Assembly (NCBI GenBank): GCA_031272035.1
Contig: JAISUO010000013.1
Location: forward strand, 20,942 to 84,941
DNA: 64,000 nt
Reading direction: 5' to 3'
DNA from: Synergistaceae bacterium
GTDB taxonomy: Bacteria > Synergistota > Synergistia > Synergistales > Aminobacteriaceae
The position numbers and the translations under genes are program-made. Below, one piece after another: positions 57,087 through 64,000 of the stretch (positions are counted from its first letter, which is position 1; every line of letters starts with the position of its first letter). The notes below the pieces were generated by a model. That model did not search any database and was not told where the DNA came from. It was given only the letters and a program-made list of their open reading frames with translations.

Positions 57087-58043
57087 TCATTTCTTCTTAA
57101 AAAAATATTTTTCCGCGCCCGGGTGCAGAGGAATGGGGATCCCGTTCACAGCCGTTTCGGGGTCCAGGAGTTCGGCTTTCTCACACAGGCGGGACAGAGC
57201 GGCCCGTTCTCCAAACAATGTTTCGAGTATCTCAAACACGGTCTGCCCGTCAAGTTTGTCGCTGGCAATCAGCGTTGCCTGCAAGGCGACGGTCTCCGCC
57301 TGTTCCTCGATGCCGGGATAAACCCCCGCTTCGATGGTTTGCCACGAATAGTAGGGATACCTCGAAATCAGCGCCCTGGCATGAGCTTCGCCGACGCTCA
57401 GAAGGTGCGCCTTTCCCGACGCCGCCAGATCGGTGATGGCCGGAGTCGGAACGCCGGCGGTGCAGAAGAACGCGTCGATTTTGCCTTCTTTAAACGCCGC
57501 GACCGATCCCGCAAAACTCAAATGCTCCGGCAGAATATCCGTGTAGGAGAGTCCGTAAGCGTTCAAAATCTGGAGCGCGTTTTGCTCGGTTCCGCTGCCT
57601 TCGTCTCCGATGGAAATTTTTTTGCCTGCAAGGTCCTGGATCTTTTCGATGTTCCGTCCCGCCACAATCTGGCAAAATTCAGGGTAAAGTCCGACAACAG
57701 CCGAAAATTCCCGAAAAGGCCCCTCCGTGGAAAAAAGATCCGTTCCGTTGTAGGCATAGGTCATAATGTCATTCTGGACGAAAGCCAGCTCAACCCGACC
57801 CTGACGCGCGAGGCGAAGGTTTTCCACGGAACCTCCGCTGCTCTGCGCTGTGACGGGAACGTTGAATTTTTTCTCCAGAACCTCGGCTATCGCTTCACCG
57901 TAAGAATAATAAACGCCTGACTCTCCGCCGGTGGCGATGCGAAGGCGCAAGGGCATTTCACGCCGGTTCTGCCTGGCCGAAAAAGCCAGCAGCGCCACAA
58001 AGACGAGGATGGAAACACCCGCGACAAACGTGTTTTTTTTCAT
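57087..58043 (-). CDS. TAXI-family solute-binding protein
   Basis: 318 residues with an N-terminal signal or lipid-free anchor (1-24). LRIATGGESGVYYSYGEAIAEVL near residue 33 is the TAXI family start; GGSVENLRLARQGRVELAFVQND near 70 and ISIGDEGSGTEQNALQILNAYGL near 145 form the ligand cleft. TAXI proteins normally serve TRAP transporters, with a fused 4TM-12TM permease. No such permease is here; instead the gene follows a GltS-type carrier by only 18 bases on the same strand. GGAGGG precedes the ATG at 58043. Known TAXI ligands include glutamate, which would suit GltS. Confidence 0.88.
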   Translation of the reverse strand: MKKNTFVAGVSILVFVALLAFSARQNRREMPLRLRIATGGESGVYYSYGEAIAEVLEKKFNVPVTAQSSGGSVENLRLARQGRVELAFVQNDIMTYAYNGTDLFSTEGPFREFSAVVGLYPEFCQIVAGRNIEKIQDLAGKKISIGDEGSGTEQNALQILNAYGLSYTDILPEHLSFAGSVAAFKEGKIDAFFCTAGVPTPAITDLAASGKAHLLSVGEAHARALISRYPYYSWQTIEAGVYPGIEEQAETVALQATLIASDKLDGQTVFEILETLFGERAALSRLCEKAELLDPETAVNGIPIPLHPGAEKYFFKKK

Positions 58044-58061
58044 GGCGTCCCTCCGTTCCGC

Positions 58062-59348
58062 TTACCTGAAGAAGCTGACGATAAGCGTGATGACGGCGGC
58101 GTTGGAAATATCCACCAAAAACGCGCCAACCACGGGAACCACAAAGAAAGCCTTCTCCGAATGTCCATATTTGGCCGTCAGGGCCTGCATACAGACCAGA
58201 GCGTTGGGGGTCGCCCCAAGTCCGAATCCCACCAGTCCGCTGGCCATAACCGTGGAATCGTAATTTTTTCCGAACAGCCTGAACACGAGAAAGTACGCCG
58301 CCAGCATAATCAGCAGGATCTGAGACACCATCATAATGACGAGGGGAAGAGCGAGATTGGCGAGCTGCCACAGCTGAAGCGAATTGATCGCCATCGTGAT
58401 GAACAGAGCCAGCGTGATGTCCCCGATCATGCCGATGCACTTGGAGTCAATGACGTAAAACGAGCTTCCATCGCCGATATTTCGGATGAGGATCGCCACG
58501 ATCATCGCCCCCAGATAGGGCGGCAGGGTGATACCCGCCTTCTTCAGGTAGTAGCTCACCGCCGAACCGAAACCCGCCGCCACCAATACCCAGGCGAGAT
58601 GACGCATCAGGTGAGGTCCGGAAACTCTGGGCTCTTCTTTTATTTTTTCCTGTTCCGCCTGCCTTGCGACGTTGCCGGTTTCCTCCAGCACGGCGTCCTC
58701 GCGGACGCCGATGTTGTCGTAGAGGTCGTTCTTCATCTCGTTGGGCGTCGCAATTTTATGGTGTTTGATGATCCACTCCCCCAGCGGCCCTCCGACGACG
58801 GAGCCGGCGACCATGCCGAAGGTCGCGCAGGCGATTCCCGCGCTCAAAGCGCCGACGACGCCATATTCATCCTCGAAGAGAGCCCCGAAGGCCCCCGCCG
58901 TCCCAAGCCCGCCGATCATGGGGACGGACCCTCCCATGATGCCCATCAGAGGGTTGAGGCCAAATCCCGCCGCCACAGGAATGCCGATCAGATTTTGCAG
59001 GACCGAAACGACGGCGGACACCGCCCAAAAAGCCGCAACCATCAGACCGCCTTTCAGAACGAGCCTGTAGCTGGCGTTGAGCCCTACCGTGCAGAAAAAC
59101 AAAATCATGAACACCGACTGCAGTGTGTTGTCGAAAGCGAACTGAACGATGCCGTTCGCCTGCAGGATCGCCGCCACGATGGAAACTGTCAGCCCTCCAA
59201 CCGCGGGCGCGGGAATCGAAAATTTGACAAGCGCCGGAATCTTCGATCGCAGCAGAACTCCGAAGTAATACATGATCGCTCCCAGCGCAGCGGCCTGAAG
59301 TATATCGAATTTGAGCTGCAAGATTCCGTTGACGATAGCTTTTTCCAC
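58062..59348 (-). CDS. gltS: GltS-family sodium/glutamate symporter paired with a TAXI protein
   Basis: 428 residues, GTG start at 59348 nine bases after GGGAG. Ten or so membrane segments in two inverted halves with re-entrant loops: MGIMGGSVPMIGGLGTAGAFGALFE near residue 135 and GLVGFGLGATPNALVCMQ near 375 are the paired substrate loops of GltS. A hydrophilic loop of about 50 residues (205-255) separates the halves. The family imports L-glutamate with sodium. The tight link to a TAXI binding protein implies a binding-protein-assisted GltS. Confidence 0.9.
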   Translation of the reverse strand: MEKAIVNGILQLKFDILQAAALGAIMYYFGVLLRSKIPALVKFSIPAPAVGGLTVSIVAAILQANGIVQFAFDNTLQSVFMILFFCTVGLNASYRLVLKGGLMVAAFWAVSAVVSVLQNLIGIPVAAGFGLNPLMGIMGGSVPMIGGLGTAGAFGALFEDEYGVVGALSAGIACATFGMVAGSVVGGPLGEWIIKHHKIATPNEMKNDLYDNIGVREDAVLEETGNVARQAEQEKIKEEPRVSGPHLMRHLAWVLVAAGFGSAVSYYLKKAGITLPPYLGAMIVAILIRNIGDGSSFYVIDSKCIGMIGDITLALFITMAINSLQLWQLANLALPLVIMMVSQILLIMLAAYFLVFRLFGKNYDSTVMASGLVGFGLGATPNALVCMQALTAKYGHSEKAFFVVPVVGAFLVDISNAAVITLIVSFFR

Positions 59349-59519
59349 CGAAAACCACTCCCGTTTCAGATCAAATTTAAATCAAATCTAAATCAAATTC
59401 ACCAGCCTGATGCAAATTTGAGTATAGCATTGAACAAACACTTTAAACCAGTGAAAAGTTCAGATTCACTTTATTTATTACTTTCCAGTGAAATCTTTTT
59501 TGATCATAAGGGCCGGCCG

Positions 59520-60890
59520 TCACCCGCATCGCACATTTTTCGCGAGGCCGCCCTGCGAGGTCTCCCGGTACTTCATGTTCATATCGTGGCCGGTTTCGTA
59601 CATGGTCTCGATCACCTGATCCAGAGGAACCCTGGACGGCGTCGTCCGGGCCATGGCCATGCGCGCGGCGTTGATGGCCTTGACGGACATGATGGCGTTA
59701 CGTTCGATGCAGGGAACCTGCACCAGCCCTCCCACGGGATCGCAGGTGAGCCCGAGGTTGTGCTCCATGGCGATTTCCGCCGCCATACAGCCCTGTTCCG
59801 GAGAACAGTCCAAAAGTTCCGCAAGCCCCGCCGCCGCCATGGAACAGGCCACTCCGATTTCTCCCTGACAGCCCACTTCGGCTCCCGAGATGGAGGCGTT
59901 CATTTTGTAGAGGGCGCCAATGGCTCCCGAAGCCAGGAAATACCGCTCGTAAATATCCGGCGTAACGGGCTCTACGAATCGATCGTAATAGGACAGCACC
60001 GCCGGAACAATGCCGCAGGCCCCGTTCGTCGGAGCGGTGACGACCCGCCCTCCCGCGGCGTTCTCCTCCGACACGGCAAAGGCGAACATGTTCACCCAGT
60101 CGATGACGTTCATGGGATCATGAGAGAGGGCGCTGACGGATCGCAGCCTCCGATGCAGACCGATGGCCCGGCGCGGTACCCTGAGACCGCCTGGCAGCAG
60201 GCCTTCTTTTGAAATTCCCCGTTCGATGCACTCCCCCATGACCCTCCATACCTGGGCGAGCCGCGCGTCCAGTTTTTCCCGTCCCTGCAAAGCCGTCTCG
60301 TTTCTCAGAACGAGTCCGGAAATCGAAAGCCCCTCCTTCTGACAGGCTTCTATCAGTCCGGCCGCCGTGTGATAAGGAAAGGGAACGGGCTTCTCCGCCT
60401 TCCCGTCGGCCTCCGAAAGGCCCGGAAAATCCTCCGCTTTGCAGAAGAACCCGCCCCCTGTGGAGTAATACGTCTCCGAAGTCTCCGTATTCCGTTCGTC
60501 GAAAGCGGTCAAAATCATGCCATTTGCGTGCAGCGGAAGATTTTCGGAGCAAAAAACGACGTCCCGCTCCCAATCGAACTCGATTTCTCCCCGCTGCGCC
60601 CCAAGCCGGAGCCTGTGGAGCTGCTGCACGTTTTCCATAAAAGCGGGAATCGCGTCCAAGTCCACCGTTTCGGGATCGAAGCCCGCAAGCCCCATGATCA
60701 CGGCTCTGTCGGTTCCATGCCCCTTCCCCGTCAGCGCCAGGGAGCCATGCAGCTCCACCACAATACGCCGGGGAGAAATATTCCGCATCGCCAGCTCTTT
60801 TATAAAATTCTCGGCAATCCGCATGGGACCGATGGTATGAGAACTCGACGGACCTATCCCAATTTTAAAAATATCAAGTACGCTGATCAC
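59520..60890 (-). CDS. sdaA: L-serine dehydratase (ammonia-lyase), iron-sulfur type, single chain
   Basis: 456 residues. The start is GTG at 60890, eight bases after GGGAGG; the first GTG of the frame (60899) overlaps that site and is rejected. The N-terminal [21 protein letters not shown] is diagnostic. Cys residues that hold the 4Fe-4S cluster occur in ACGIVPAVL near residue 300, in [12 protein letters not shown] near 400, and in GCMAAE. The enzyme converts L-serine to pyruvate and ammonia. Single-chain form as in proteobacteria, not the split alpha/beta type. It lies 171 bases upstream of gltS (start to end); the AT-rich gap has short AAATCAAAT direct repeats. Confidence 0.93.
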   Translation of the reverse strand: MISVLDIFKIGIGPSSSHTIGPMRIAENFIKELAMRNISPRRIVVELHGSLALTGKGHGTDRAVIMGLAGFDPETVDLDAIPAFMENVQQLHRLRLGAQRGEIEFDWERDVVFCSENLPLHANGMILTAFDERNTETSETYYSTGGGFFCKAEDFPGLSEADGKAEKPVPFPYHTAAGLIEACQKEGLSISGLVLRNETALQGREKLDARLAQVWRVMGECIERGISKEGLLPGGLRVPRRAIGLHRRLRSVSALSHDPMNVIDWVNMFAFAVSEENAAGGRVVTAPTNGACGIVPAVLSYYDRFVEPVTPDIYERYFLASGAIGALYKMNASISGAEVGCQGEIGVACSMAAAGLAELLDCSPEQGCMAAEIAMEHNLGLTCDPVGGLVQVPCIERNAIMSVKAINAARMAMARTTPSRVPLDQVIETMYETGHDMNMKYRETSQGGLAKNVRCG

Positions 60891-61017
60891 ACCGCGCACC
60901 TCCCGATCCTGAGGATAAAAACGCGATAAATAAATTTCGCGTCATTGAGCTTAATCATAACCTAATCATAACCCAATCAGAACTTACCCAGCCGTCGGGT
61001 CACAACGGACAAAAGGC

Positions 61018-61050
61018 AAAAAAAGAGGAGAGACTCCGCGGGTCTCTCCC
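61018..61050 (-). terminator. Rho-independent terminator after the aminotransferase gene
   Basis: On the minus strand GGAGAGAC and GTCTCTCC form a perfect 8-bp stem with a 7-nt loop, followed by TCTTTTTTT. Confidence 0.9.
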
Positions 61051-61095
61051 CTTTGGCCGGTCTTCGATACGCCGATCTTTCCGCGCTTTCGCGAA

Positions 61096-62262
61096 TCACT
61101 TCGCGGGCAGTTCCTCCAGGATGGACGAAAGGCGGGACAGAGCTTCCTTCAGTTTCGCCTCGCTGACGGCATAACATATGCGCACAAAACCCTCGCCCGC
61201 CTCGCCGAAGGAGCTTCCAGGAATGGCGATGATCTGCGCGCGCTTCAGCCAGTCCTCCGCCACCTGCTGGGATTTCCCCAGTTTTGAAACGTTGGGGAAA
61301 ACGTAAAACGCGCCTTCAGGGGGCAGACAGGAAACTCCGGGCAGAGCGTTCAGCCCTTTGATCAACAAATCCCGTCGGGCCGTGTACTGAGCGAGCATCT
61401 CCGCCACGTAGGCCTGAGAGCCGTCGTAAGCCTCCACCGCCGCCCACTGGGTCGGGGTGTTGACGCAGGAGGACATCCCCTCCTGAATTTTGATGATCGG
61501 GGCCATGGTTTCCTTCGGCCCCTGGAGGAACCCTATCCTCAGCCCCGTCATGGCGTAGCTCTTCGAGCAGGTGTTGGCGGTAAAAACGTAGTCCTGCATC
61601 CCCGGAAGAGAGCCGATGCTCACGTGTTCGGCCCCATCATAAAGAAGCTTCTCGTAGGGCTCATCCGAGATCACCGCAAGATTGTATTTTTTGACCAGCT
61701 CGGCAATTTCCAGCAGTTCCTTTCTGGACGTGACGCCGCCCGTGGGATTGGAAGGCGAGTTGAGAATCAACAGACGCGTTTTGGGCGTGATGTGTTTCTC
61801 GACCTGCTCGGCGGTGGCGTGGAATTTGTCCTTCTCCAGGAGCGGGAAAAAAGCGGCCGTGCAGCCCGCCATGTGAATCTGCCCCTGATAGTTGGGCCAG
61901 GAAGGATCGGGAAGCAGAACTTCGTCTCCCACGTCCGTCGTCCCGAGAATAGCCGCCTGAATGGCTTCGCTGGCGCCGTGAGTGATCAGAACGGAAGCCA
62001 TCTCGCAGTCAATCCCGTTTTCCCGCTTCAGCTTCCGGACTACAGCCTGGCGAAGCTCGGGAATCCCCGCCGTGGGGCTGTACTTGTTCTTTCCCTCGTC
62101 AACGGCCTTCTTCAGGGCTTCGGCGACGTTACGTCCAATGTTGAAATCCGGCTCTCCCAGCCCCAGATTCAGAACATTTTTGTACCCTGCCGCCAACTCC
62201 CCCATTTTGCGGATTCCTGAGGAAGGACGCGTTGCGCATCGTTTACTGACTTTTATGCCCAT
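61096..62262 (-). CDS. Pyridoxal-phosphate-dependent aminotransferase, class I (aspartate aminotransferase-like)
   Basis: 388 residues. NLGLGEPDFN near residue 32, YSPTAGIPELRQAV near 62, NSPSNPTGGV near 165, and CSKSYAMTGLRIGF near 230 with the PLP lysine; FVRICYAVSEAKLKEAL closes the fold. Subgroup I-gamma aspartate/aromatic aminotransferases have this pattern. It transfers an amino group to 2-oxoglutarate, feeding glutamate metabolism. AAAGGAG precedes the ATG at 62262. A TATAAT lies at 62315-62320 on the minus strand. Substrate preference cannot be set from sequence. Confidence 0.9.
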   Translation of the reverse strand: MGIKVSKRCATRPSSGIRKMGELAAGYKNVLNLGLGEPDFNIGRNVAEALKKAVDEGKNKYSPTAGIPELRQAVVRKLKRENGIDCEMASVLITHGASEAIQAAILGTTDVGDEVLLPDPSWPNYQGQIHMAGCTAAFFPLLEKDKFHATAEQVEKHITPKTRLLILNSPSNPTGGVTSRKELLEIAELVKKYNLAVISDEPYEKLLYDGAEHVSIGSLPGMQDYVFTANTCSKSYAMTGLRIGFLQGPKETMAPIIKIQEGMSSCVNTPTQWAAVEAYDGSQAYVAEMLAQYTARRDLLIKGLNALPGVSCLPPEGAFYVFPNVSKLGKSQQVAEDWLKRAQIIAIPGSSFGEAGEGFVRICYAVSEAKLKEALSRLSSILEELPAK

Positions 62263-62342
62263 TTCTTCGTACCTCTCCTTTCAACGCGGAACCATCCACA
62301 GCTCCGCCCAAAACATTATACCCCGGAGCGTCATTCCGTCTG

Positions 62343-63467
62343 TCAGGGCTTCACCGTGTAGATGTAGGATTTTTTCCCGTCTTTGATCTCCACGACGCCC
62401 AGATCCTTGACGGGGTCGTGCTTCTCAGGGCTGAAAGAGGTCAGACCCGTAACCGTGGCGACGTCCTTCGTGGTCTCCAGGGCATCTCGAATCGCGCCGG
62501 GTTCCGCGCTGTTGGCGCGCACAATGGCCTGATAAAGCAAAACGTAGGCGTCATACCCCATTGCCGCGTTGGCGTTGGGCGCCTTGCCGGGATATTCCTT
62601 TTCCCAGGCCGCCGTAAAGGCTTTGGCCTCTTCGTTCATCTCCGGCATGGAGGGATCATAGGCGAAAGTGGTGTGCAGGAATCCCTCCACCGCTTCGCCG
62701 CCCAGGGTCACGATGTCCGGATTGTCCATGGCGTCGCCGCCCATGAAACGGAACTTCGCGCCCTGCTCGTACCCCTGCTTCATAATGATTGCGCCCTCCG
62801 CAAAGTAAGCGGGGATGAACAAAACGTCGGGCTCCTGAGCAATGATCGCGGTGAGCTGCGACGTGAAATCCGTGTCGCCGGACTGGTACTTCAGGTCCGC
62901 CACGATCTTTCCGCCCAGTTTCGTGAAGTTCGATTTGAAGAAGTTCGCCAGTCCAACGGCGTAATCGCTGGCCACGTCGGTCAGTACCGCCGCTTTTTTG
63001 TATCCGAGGTTGTTGAAGGCGTAATTCGCGGCGGCCTCCCCCTGGAAGGGGTCGATGAAGCAGGCTCGGAACACGAACTTTTTGCCCTCCGTCACCAGAG
63101 GATTGGTACAGGCGGTTCCCATCAGAGGGATTCCCGCGGTTTCCGCCAGTTCTCCCGCCGCCATGGTCGCGGAAGAGCCGTAAGGCCCGATGAGTGCGTT
63201 GACTTTATCTCCTTCGATCAGACGGCTGGCCGCGTTGGCCGATTCTACCTTATCGCTCTTGTTGTCCACGATGATGAGTTCGATTTTCTTCCCCAGCGCC
63301 TCGGGGTGGAGCTTATTCGCGAGTTGCATCCCCTCCAGCTCCAGTTGTCCGCCAAAAGCGTTCTGCCCCGTCATAGTGGCGACGACGCCAATTTTGATCG
63401 TATCCGCGGCAAAACCCGCACCTGCCATAAGGCATACCCCACACAGCGCCAAAAGAAACTTTTTCAT
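62343..63467 (-). CDS. Second Liv-type ABC substrate-binding protein, without linked transporter genes
   Basis: 374 residues from the ATG at 63467; the longer frame is non-homologous. Signal peptide 1-21 (MKKFLLALCGVCLMAGAGFAA). It is a clear paralogue of livK at 51062: TIKIGVVATMTGQNAFGGQL, then VDNKSDKVESAN and RACFIDPFQG, are shared almost word for word. No permease or ATPase genes adjoin it, so it probably docks to the LivHMGF encoded 7 kb away with a different or overlapping ligand range. It has its own promoter at 63591-63619 and a leader of about 115 nt. Confidence 0.9.
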   Translation of the reverse strand: MKKFLLALCGVCLMAGAGFAADTIKIGVVATMTGQNAFGGQLELEGMQLANKLHPEALGKKIELIIVDNKSDKVESANAASRLIEGDKVNALIGPYGSSATMAAGELAETAGIPLMGTACTNPLVTEGKKFVFRACFIDPFQGEAAANYAFNNLGYKKAAVLTDVASDYAVGLANFFKSNFTKLGGKIVADLKYQSGDTDFTSQLTAIIAQEPDVLFIPAYFAEGAIIMKQGYEQGAKFRFMGGDAMDNPDIVTLGGEAVEGFLHTTFAYDPSMPEMNEEAKAFTAAWEKEYPGKAPNANAAMGYDAYVLLYQAIVRANSAEPGAIRDALETTKDVATVTGLTSFSPEKHDPVKDLGVVEIKDGKKSYIYTVKP

Positions 63468-63590
63468 ATTTCCCGCCCCTTTCCAGAATAGTACTTCGTT
63501 TGCTTCCGGCATTCCTGCCGGCTGTTCCGACGTTTTCCGCGTGTTTCTCCTTACACAAAAATCATAATATTGATCATTGATATTCAAAGA

Positions 63591-63619
63591 ATTATACTCA
63601 CAGGCAAATTCTATTTCAA
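63591..63619 (-). promoter_or_regulatory. Promoter of the orphan Liv-type binding protein
   Basis: On the minus strand TTGAAA, a 17-base spacer and a perfect TATAAT. The palindromic TGATCA inside AATATTGATCATTGATATT (63566-63584) lies just after the predicted start of transcription and may be an operator. Confidence 0.7.
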
Positions 63620-63704
63620 GCCTCGTCCAAAGGCGATGAATCAGATCAATGATGACCGATGATGACCTCTGCCTCGTCATAAAAGATCACCGCCGAGTGT
63701 GCGG

Positions 63705-63733
63705 TGAACATTCCTCGGAGGTTGGTATATAAT
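63705..63733 (+). promoter_or_regulatory. Promoter of the 60-residue orphan gene
   Basis: TGAACA, a 17-base spacer and a perfect TATAAT at 63728-63733. The ribosome site GGGAGG follows at 63745-63750. Confidence 0.6.
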
Positions 63734-63756
63734 GTCATTGATGAAGGGAGGAAAAC

Positions 63757-63939
63757 ATGATGAAACTGATTATTCCGGGTTTTTACGTTCCGCCAAAGGA
63801 CCCCAAAGACTTCGATAATCTAAGTGACGCGGAGAGAGCAGCGATTCACGCAGATTACGAAGCTCTGAAGGATGAAGTCAGACAACAACAAATTAAAGAA
63901 CAAGAGTATATTAATAAATGGTTTTATGATATGATTTAA
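63757..63939 (+). CDS. Small charged protein of unknown function (60 residues)
   Basis: ATG at 63757 (a second ATG follows at once) with GAAGGGAGG six to seven bases upstream, a good promoter 24 bases further up, and a terminator 20 bases after the stop, so this is very likely a real single-gene unit. Residues 1-20 are hydrophobic and proline-containing (LIIPGFYVPPKDP). Residues 22-55 are a highly charged amphipathic helix (Asp/Glu/Lys/Gln-rich), ending in WFYDMI. No family was recognised. No cysteine, so no metal knuckle. Could bind a larger protein through the helix. Confidence 0.7.
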   Translation: MMKLIIPGFYVPPKDPKDFDNLSDAERAAIHADYEALKDEVRQQQIKEQEYINKWFYDMI

Positions 63940-63959
63940 CCAAACGTTACAACATCAAC

Positions 63960-63978
63960 ACCCCTTTCGGGGGTTTTT
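63960..63978 (+). terminator. Short Rho-independent terminator after the small orphan gene
   Basis: ACCCC and GGGGT form a 5-bp stem with a 5-nt loop, followed by TTTT. Short but GC-rich and correctly placed. Confidence 0.75.
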
Positions 63979-64000
63979 ATTACGGCCTGTAAATGCCGGG

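Noticed and set aside
60940..60990. AATCATAACC direct repeats upstream of sdaA as an operator array
   Set aside because: The three imperfect 10-base units lie beyond the gene start without a recognisable promoter between; too short and degenerate to claim.

Overview
The window looks like chromosome of an anaerobic, amino-acid- and organic-acid-fermenting bacterium, most probably of the phylum Synergistota. This is inferred from gene content: there are no sugar-catabolism operons. Instead there are histidine and serine ammonia-lyases, ADP-forming acyl-CoA synthetases, 4-hydroxybutyryl-CoA dehydratase, and many uptake systems for amino and organic acids (TTT, SSS, NSS, AbgT, GltS/TAXI, Liv-type ABC). 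GC is moderate to high and genes are tightly packed. Shine-Dalgarno sites are strong, and GTG/TTG starts are frequent. No rRNA, tRNA, CRISPR array, transposase or prophage gene was seen.

Layout. 1-6.4 kb: rubredoxin-domain tail, an exported FAD protein with SLH-like C-terminus, D-threonate-type catabolism (pdxA2-dtnK) and a class II aldolase. 6.6-15.4 kb: pgsA, a TauE-like exporter, an AlbA_2/Schlafen-type protein with a very acidic linker, an adenine permease/adenine deaminase pair, and a uridine-kinase-like protein with a ThrRS-like N-terminus. 15.5-24 kb: a GNAT/YoaP gene, 4-hydroxybutyrate CoA-transferase, an NSS transporter, hutI-hutH and an SSS symporter. 24-34.7 kb: two acyl-CoA synthetase/crotonase pairs around an enolase-superfamily enzyme, plus tctBAC. 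35-39.7 kb: aconitase X (two subunits), a LarA-like protein and a flavoprotein. 39.9-44.7 kb: an operon in which the two AmmeMemoRadiSam components bracket 4-hydroxybutyryl-CoA dehydratase, a NifU-like protein, a CGGC protein and thiolase. 44.9-51 kb: two M20 amidohydrolases with two membrane uptake modules (DUF3100 pair; AbgT). 51-56 kb: a complete Liv ABC transporter. 56-64 kb: an M23 peptidase, a GltS carrier paired with a TAXI binding protein, serine dehydratase, an aminotransferase, an orphan second Liv-type binding protein and a 60-residue orphan.

The genes fit one physiology: peptides, acylated amino acids, amino acids and organic acids are imported, deaminated or activated to CoA thioesters, and converted through crotonyl/acetoacetyl-CoA to acetyl-CoA, with ATP made by ADP-forming synthetases.

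Three features are not explained by routine annotation. First, a 101-bp element with 11-bp terminal inverted repeats (MITE-like) occurs as three full-length copies and several fragments, always beside gene ends. Second, two nearly identical promoter regions, about 75 bp each, lie in front of the enolase/acyl-CoA synthetase and aconitase X operons and imply a shared regulon. Third, there are two unusual gene partnerships: AMMECR1 and AmrS with 4-hydroxybutyryl-CoA dehydratase, and TAXI with GltS. All functions are read from sequence motifs and context; no database search was possible.
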